Source: Actinomycetota bacterium (lineage in GTDB: Bacteria > Actinomycetota > Acidimicrobiia > IMCC26256 > PALSA-610). From it: a stretch of 64,000 nt of DNA. Each line of letters begins with the position of its first letter. Position 1 is the first letter of the stretch. Under the pieces are notes generated by a model. The model saw only the letters and a list, made by a program, of their open reading frames with translations, did no database searches and was not told the origin of the DNA. Position numbers and translations under genes: made by a program. Of this stretch, positions 61,138 through 64,000 are shown piece after piece. The stretch lies in assembly GCA_005773635.1 (NCBI GenBank), contig SXHN01000054.1:1-64000 (forward strand), written 5' to 3'.

Positions 61138-61285
61138 GCGGAGTAACAATCCTTTGGATGGTGGGGAAGTGGTTCGTACGACTCTTGGAGTCAACGAGGG
61201 TTACTTGGTTTCGAAGATATTCACATCAGTATCTCAGTCGAGGATGGTTACCGTCAGGTATTCAATGAACAGCTACGTTCGGACG
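61138..61285. promoter_or_regulatory. Divergent control region between fabD and fabZ
   Basis: 148 bp. Contains TACGTT (61274-61279), 6 nt before fabZ ATG 61286, and AAAGGA for fabD. A clear palindromic operator (such as a FasR or FapR-type site) was not recognised by eye. Confidence 0.35.
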
Positions 61286-61702
61286 ATGAGCAACGACCCA
61301 ATTGGCCTGCTTGCGCACCGACCCCCATTTCGATTCGTGGATGTTGTGGACGAACTGATTCCTGGGCAACTGTGTGTGGCGCGTTGGCAGATAACCGGCG
61401 ATGAAGCGTGGCTCGCTGGGCACTTTCCGGAGAACCCGATCGTGCCTGGCGTGTTGCAACTCGAAGCACTCGCGCAGGTGGGAGCGATTGCGCTGCTCAG
61501 CGACGAGCGATATGCCGGAAAATTGCCGCTCTTTGGCGGAGTGGATGCAGTGCGTTGGAAACGCATCGTGCGTCCGGGCGACGAACTGCTGCTACGGGTC
61601 GAAGTTGAACAGCTCAGCGCACGCGGGGGCTGGGCGACCGCCGTGGCTTCGGTTTCGGGTGACACGTCGGTTCGAGCGCGGCTCCTGTTCGCGATTGCCT
61701 GA
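61286..61702 (+). CDS. fabZ: 3-hydroxyacyl-ACP dehydratase FabZ
   Basis: A 138-residue hotdog enzyme. The catalytic histidine H46 and glutamate E60 lie in WLAGHFPENPIVPGVLQLEALAQVGAI. AHRPPFRFVDVVDELIPGQ is the N-terminal block, and GVDAVRWKRIVRPGDELLLRVEVEQL follows. It dehydrates beta-hydroxyacyl-ACP and is the only fab gene of this cluster on the plus strand. ATG 61286 is favoured by TACGTT 6 nt upstream; an ATG at 61265 is also in frame. Confidence 0.9.
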   Translation: MSNDPIGLLAHRPPFRFVDVVDELIPGQLCVARWQITGDEAWLAGHFPENPIVPGVLQLEALAQVGAIALLSDERYAGKLPLFGGVDAVRWKRIVRPGDELLLRVEVEQLSARGGWATAVASVSGDTSVRARLLFAIA

Positions 61703-61732
61703 GAGGAGCGCGCATCGAGGGCGAATCGTGCT

Positions 61733-62026
61733 TCAACTCAGTGGGTGATCGTGTTGGGGGATCTCGTTCGGGGCTTTGCCATCGTCGGGGCGATCTAGCT
61801 CACGCAATGTTTGCATCTGGGCTGTATTGAATTGCCAGCTTGTGTCGACTCGGTTGATTGGCAGTGGCGGCAAGGGTTCGTCGGGATCAAGCCCGAGGAG
61901 GAGTCGCAACTGAGTTTCGAGTTCGAGCGGTGGTTCGTCGCGTATCCGGCGCGACGGGGCGACGACGATTGCGATCAGCAGCGTGAGCGCGGTGCCCACC
62001 ACGATTCCGACAATGAACCCAAACAC
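61733..62026 (-). CDS. Small single-pass membrane protein
   Basis: A 97-residue protein with an N-terminal hydrophobic segment (MFGFIVGIVVGTALTLLIAIVVA, 1-23) and a polar cytoplasmic tail (PSRRIRDEPPLELETQLRLLLGLDPDEPLPPLPINRVD...). By the positive-inside rule, the tail is in the cytoplasm. No family recognised. Start is GTG 62026. Convergent with fabZ. Confidence 0.55.
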   Translation of the reverse strand: MFGFIVGIVVGTALTLLIAIVVAPSRRIRDEPPLELETQLRLLLGLDPDEPLPPLPINRVDTSWQFNTAQMQTLRELDRPDDGKAPNEIPQHDHPLS

Positions 62027-62096
62027 TGCGGCAAGCGTACTCAGCGTCGGGTAGGTTCGGCATTCGGCGCCGCGTTATGGCAACATGGTTCCGCTC

Positions 62097-62177
62097 GCCC
62101 GAGTGGTGGAATGGCAGACACGACGGATTCAAAATCCGTTGCCGCAAGGCGTGTGGGTTCAAGTCCCACCTCGGGTA
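62097..62177 (+). tRNA. tRNA-Leu (anticodon CAA)
   Basis: A class II tRNA. Acceptor arms GCCCGAG (62097-62103) and CTCGGGT (62170-62176) pair with one G-T at the end; the discriminator A is at 62177. The anticodon stem ACGGA/TCCGT encloses TTCAAAA, so the anticodon is CAA, which reads UUG. A long variable arm (TGCCGCAAGGCGT) and the T-loop GGTTCAAGTCC are present. CCA is not encoded (ACT follows), so it is added after transcription. Confidence 0.95.
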
Positions 62178-62389
62178 CTCATTTTCGCAGGTCAGAGCAT
62201 GGCAAACGTGCTTGTAAACACTGCTTGGGGCACACCCTGGTCACCAACGAAATGCTTCACGCGGATACACCGTCGCGAGCGTTGGCTTTTGCCAGCAGTC
62301 GTGGCGCAGTGGGCGCTACTGTTTGCTCAAGAGCTGGTGGGCACAACTCTTCTCAACTAGACATCGTTATGAGCGGAGAGAAGTAGTTC

Positions 62390-64000
62390 ATGTGGTGGAA
62401 ATTCCGCAAGGAAGTGGCGGCGGCGTGGTGTTGCATCATTGCCGGTGCCGCAGTCGGCGTGGTCTCGCCGTCGCATGCAGCATTCGAAACCATCTTCACT
62501 GTGAACAGCGTGGCGGATGCGCCAGATGCGAGTGCAGATGGTGTCTGCGAAACCACGATTGTGGGAGAGTGCACGTTGCGCGCGGCCTTGTTTGAGGCGA
62601 ACAACGCAGTCACCGACGTCAGGATCAGCTTCGATATCCCTGGTGCAAGCCCTCAAAGAATCCGCACGTATTCGACGCTGCCGCACATCGACAACCCGTA
62701 CGCGACCGTCAGCATCGACGGCACAACCCAACCGGGTTACGTAGTGAATTCTGACCCGCTGGCGGTTACCACGCAGTTCGGTATCGAACTGGTTGGTGGT
62801 GGCGGGTCAGCGTTTCATGGAATCGTCATCAAGTCGGCGCACAACACCGTGCGTGGTCTCAACCTGCATAGCTTCAAGAAGGCAATACTTTTGGACGGTC
62901 CTGGCGCTGCATACAACGAGATTGTGGGCGTGAGTATTGGCTTGACGCCAACTGGCGCCTACGACCCGCAGTATGCCCTGCGCGGCGGAAGTTCCTGTAT
63001 CGAGCTAATCAACGGGGCACATCACAACCGACTCGGCTTGCCGGGCGACGCGAACCGCAACGTGATTTCTGGTTGCGATCAAAAAGGAATTGCGCTGTAC
63101 CACTCGGGCACGGACTTCAACACAATTCAAAACAGCATCATTGGCCTGGACCCGTCCGGCACGCAGCGACGCGGCACAAAATCGCATGGTGTCGATTTCA
63201 ATTCGGGTGCATCAAACAATGTGGTTGGTGGTGTGGGTTGGCAGGAGCGCAACGTCATTTCGGGCAATTTCCAGTCGGGCGTCGAGATATCCCACGGTTC
63301 GACAACGAAGTACAACCAAGTCATTGGTAATTCGATAGGAACAGATCTCGCAGGAACGGGAGCGAATCCGCAGACTGTGAACGGCCAGATCGGGATTCGG
63401 TTGGAAGGCAAGGCGAGTTGCAGCGGAGTCTGCGGTCTCGACGCAGGATGGGCCACCATTGCCGACAACGTCATCGTGAACTCAACGATTGCAGGCATCT
63501 TCGTCGACAAAGGGTTCCGCGATTCGCGGATCGAACGTAATTTGATTGGTGTCTTGCCCGGCGGAGGGGCGGCCGCAAACCTGAGCTCTGGAATCAAAAT
63601 TGAGTCCGGTGTACAAAGGATTTCCATCAGCGGCAACACGATCGCGTACAACGGAAAAGGAATTCAGCTCACGCCGTACGGTTCAATGCCTTCCAACACT
63701 ACGTCGTCTCCTGTTTTCGGCATTGAAATGATCGGCAATCTTGTCTACGGAAATGGCGGCTCTTACCAAATTGATCTCGCGCCATTTGGTTTGCCCAATG
63801 ATGCGAGCCGCGGCAACGCAGGCGTCAACAACGACATCCGCATCCCGTTGCTATCGAACGGGTCGGCCACGTCAGTTCGGGTGTCGACCTGTGGGGGCTG
63901 CCAGGTCGAATTGTTTGCAGCAAGCGCGACGCTCACATACGGCGGCGCGATCTCGCTTGTAGCGAGTGGTGTCGCAAATTCATCGGGGATCATCAATATC
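62390..64000 (+). CDS. Secreted right-handed beta-helix protein, cut by the window edge
   Basis: At least 537 residues, open to the right edge without a stop. The signal peptide is MWWKFRKEVAAAWCCIIAGAAVGVVSPSHAA. Then comes a CSLREA-like start (FTVNSVADAPDASADGVCETTIVGECTLRAALFEAN) and a series of NosD/pectate-lyase-like turns: NTVRGLNLHS, NRLGLPGDANRNVISGC, NTIQNSIIGLDPSGT, NNVVGGVGWQERNVISGN, NQVIGNSIGTDLAGTG. This predicts an extracellular beta-helix, commonly a carbohydrate-active or surface protein. ATG 62390 has GGAGAGAAG upstream. Confidence 0.85.
   Translation, partial: MWWKFRKEVAAAWCCIIAGAAVGVVSPSHAAFETIFTVNSVADAPDASADGVCETTIVGECTLRAALFEANNAVTDVRISFDIPGASPQRIRTYSTLPHIDNPYATVSIDGTTQPGYVVNSDPLAVTTQFGIELVGGGGSAFHGIVIKSAHNTVRGLNLHSFKKAILLDGPGAAYNEIVGVSIGLTPTGAYDPQYALRGGSSCIELINGAHHNRLGLPGDANRNVISGCDQKGIALYHSGTDFNTIQNSIIGLDPSGTQRRGTKSHGVDFNSGASNNVVGGVGWQERNVISGNFQSGVEISHGSTTKYNQVIGNSIGTDLAGTGANPQTVNGQIGIRLEGKASCSGVCGLDAGWATIADNVIVNSTIAGIFVDKGFRDSRIERNLIGVLPGGGAAANLSSGIKIESGVQRISISGNTIAYNGKGIQLTPYGSMPSNTTSSPVFGIEMIGNLVYGNGGSYQIDLAPFGLPNDASRGNAGVNNDIRIPLLSNGSATSVRVSTCGGCQVELFAASATLTYGGAISLVASGVANSSGIINI

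Noticed and set aside
61811-62386. Plus-strand frame of 191 codons across the tRNA
   Set aside because: It reads through tRNA-Leu, giving the typical peptide shadow of a tRNA, and is antisense to the small membrane protein.
1-64000. Search for CRISPR arrays, IS ends, rRNA, riboswitches
   Set aside because: No regularly spaced repeats, transposase-like frames, rRNA or known riboswitch cores were seen by eye.

Overview
The window looks like chromosomal DNA of a fairly G+C-rich actinobacterium, most probably class Acidimicrobiia (Ilumatobacter-like). The pointers are mycothiol synthase (mshD), an Eis-type acetyltransferase, a DUF222 (13E12-type) protein, an InhA-type enoyl reductase, an SCO6745-family protein and many starts that look leaderless. 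The class assignment is inference from gene content; no rRNA is present. I see no phage, IS element or CRISPR array.

Layout. 1-10.6 kb is an accessory stretch: a DUF222 protein cut by the left edge, a P-loop kinase, a methyltransferase, DinB and GNAT proteins, a sulfotransferase, a tight membrane protein/pentapeptide/PhyH operon, an SCO6745 protein and an orphan protein with a C-terminal zinc site. 10.6-17 kb holds a YyaL-type thioredoxin protein, a FadD-like acyl-CoA synthetase, a secernin-type peptidase, rlmN and mshD. 18-25.4 kb holds nth, an Eis-like GNAT, and the histidine genes hisD-C-B-H-A-F with 4-bp or longer overlaps. 25.4-29.1 kb holds an alpha/beta hydrolase, a thioesterase and oligopeptidase B. 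29.1-32.1 kb holds hisI-trpE-ygfZ. After a secreted seven-repeat FG-GAP protein and a two-component system come trpC-trpF (36-37.6 kb), a small secreted protein, trpB-trpA and motA-motB (38.4-42.2 kb).

42-53.9 kb is surface and secretion related: a polytopic GT-C-like protein, rmlA-rmlB-rmlD for dTDP-rhamnose, a Tat-exported repeat protein, a DUF1501/DUF1800 pair, an SMP-30 lactonase and an MFS transporter with an extra N-terminal domain. 53.9-61.7 kb holds a peroxiredoxin and a nearly complete type II fatty acid synthase operon: fabD, a BCCP-like protein, fabH, fabG, acpP, fabF, a carboxyltransferase-like gene and fabI, with fabZ divergent. The window ends with a small membrane protein, tRNA-Leu(CAA) and a secreted beta-helix protein cut by the right edge.

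The most unusual points are: a BCCP-like protein in the fatty acid operon whose biotin-lysine motif is absent, paired with a short carboxyltransferase; a recurrent TANNNT hexamer 6-9 nt upstream of many start codons (leaderless architecture), including two divergent pairs whose -10 hexamers overlap on a shared TA; an 18-nt direct repeat that extends both proteins at a gene junction; and histidine and tryptophan genes split into interleaved clusters with hisG, hisE, trpD and trpG absent from this window.
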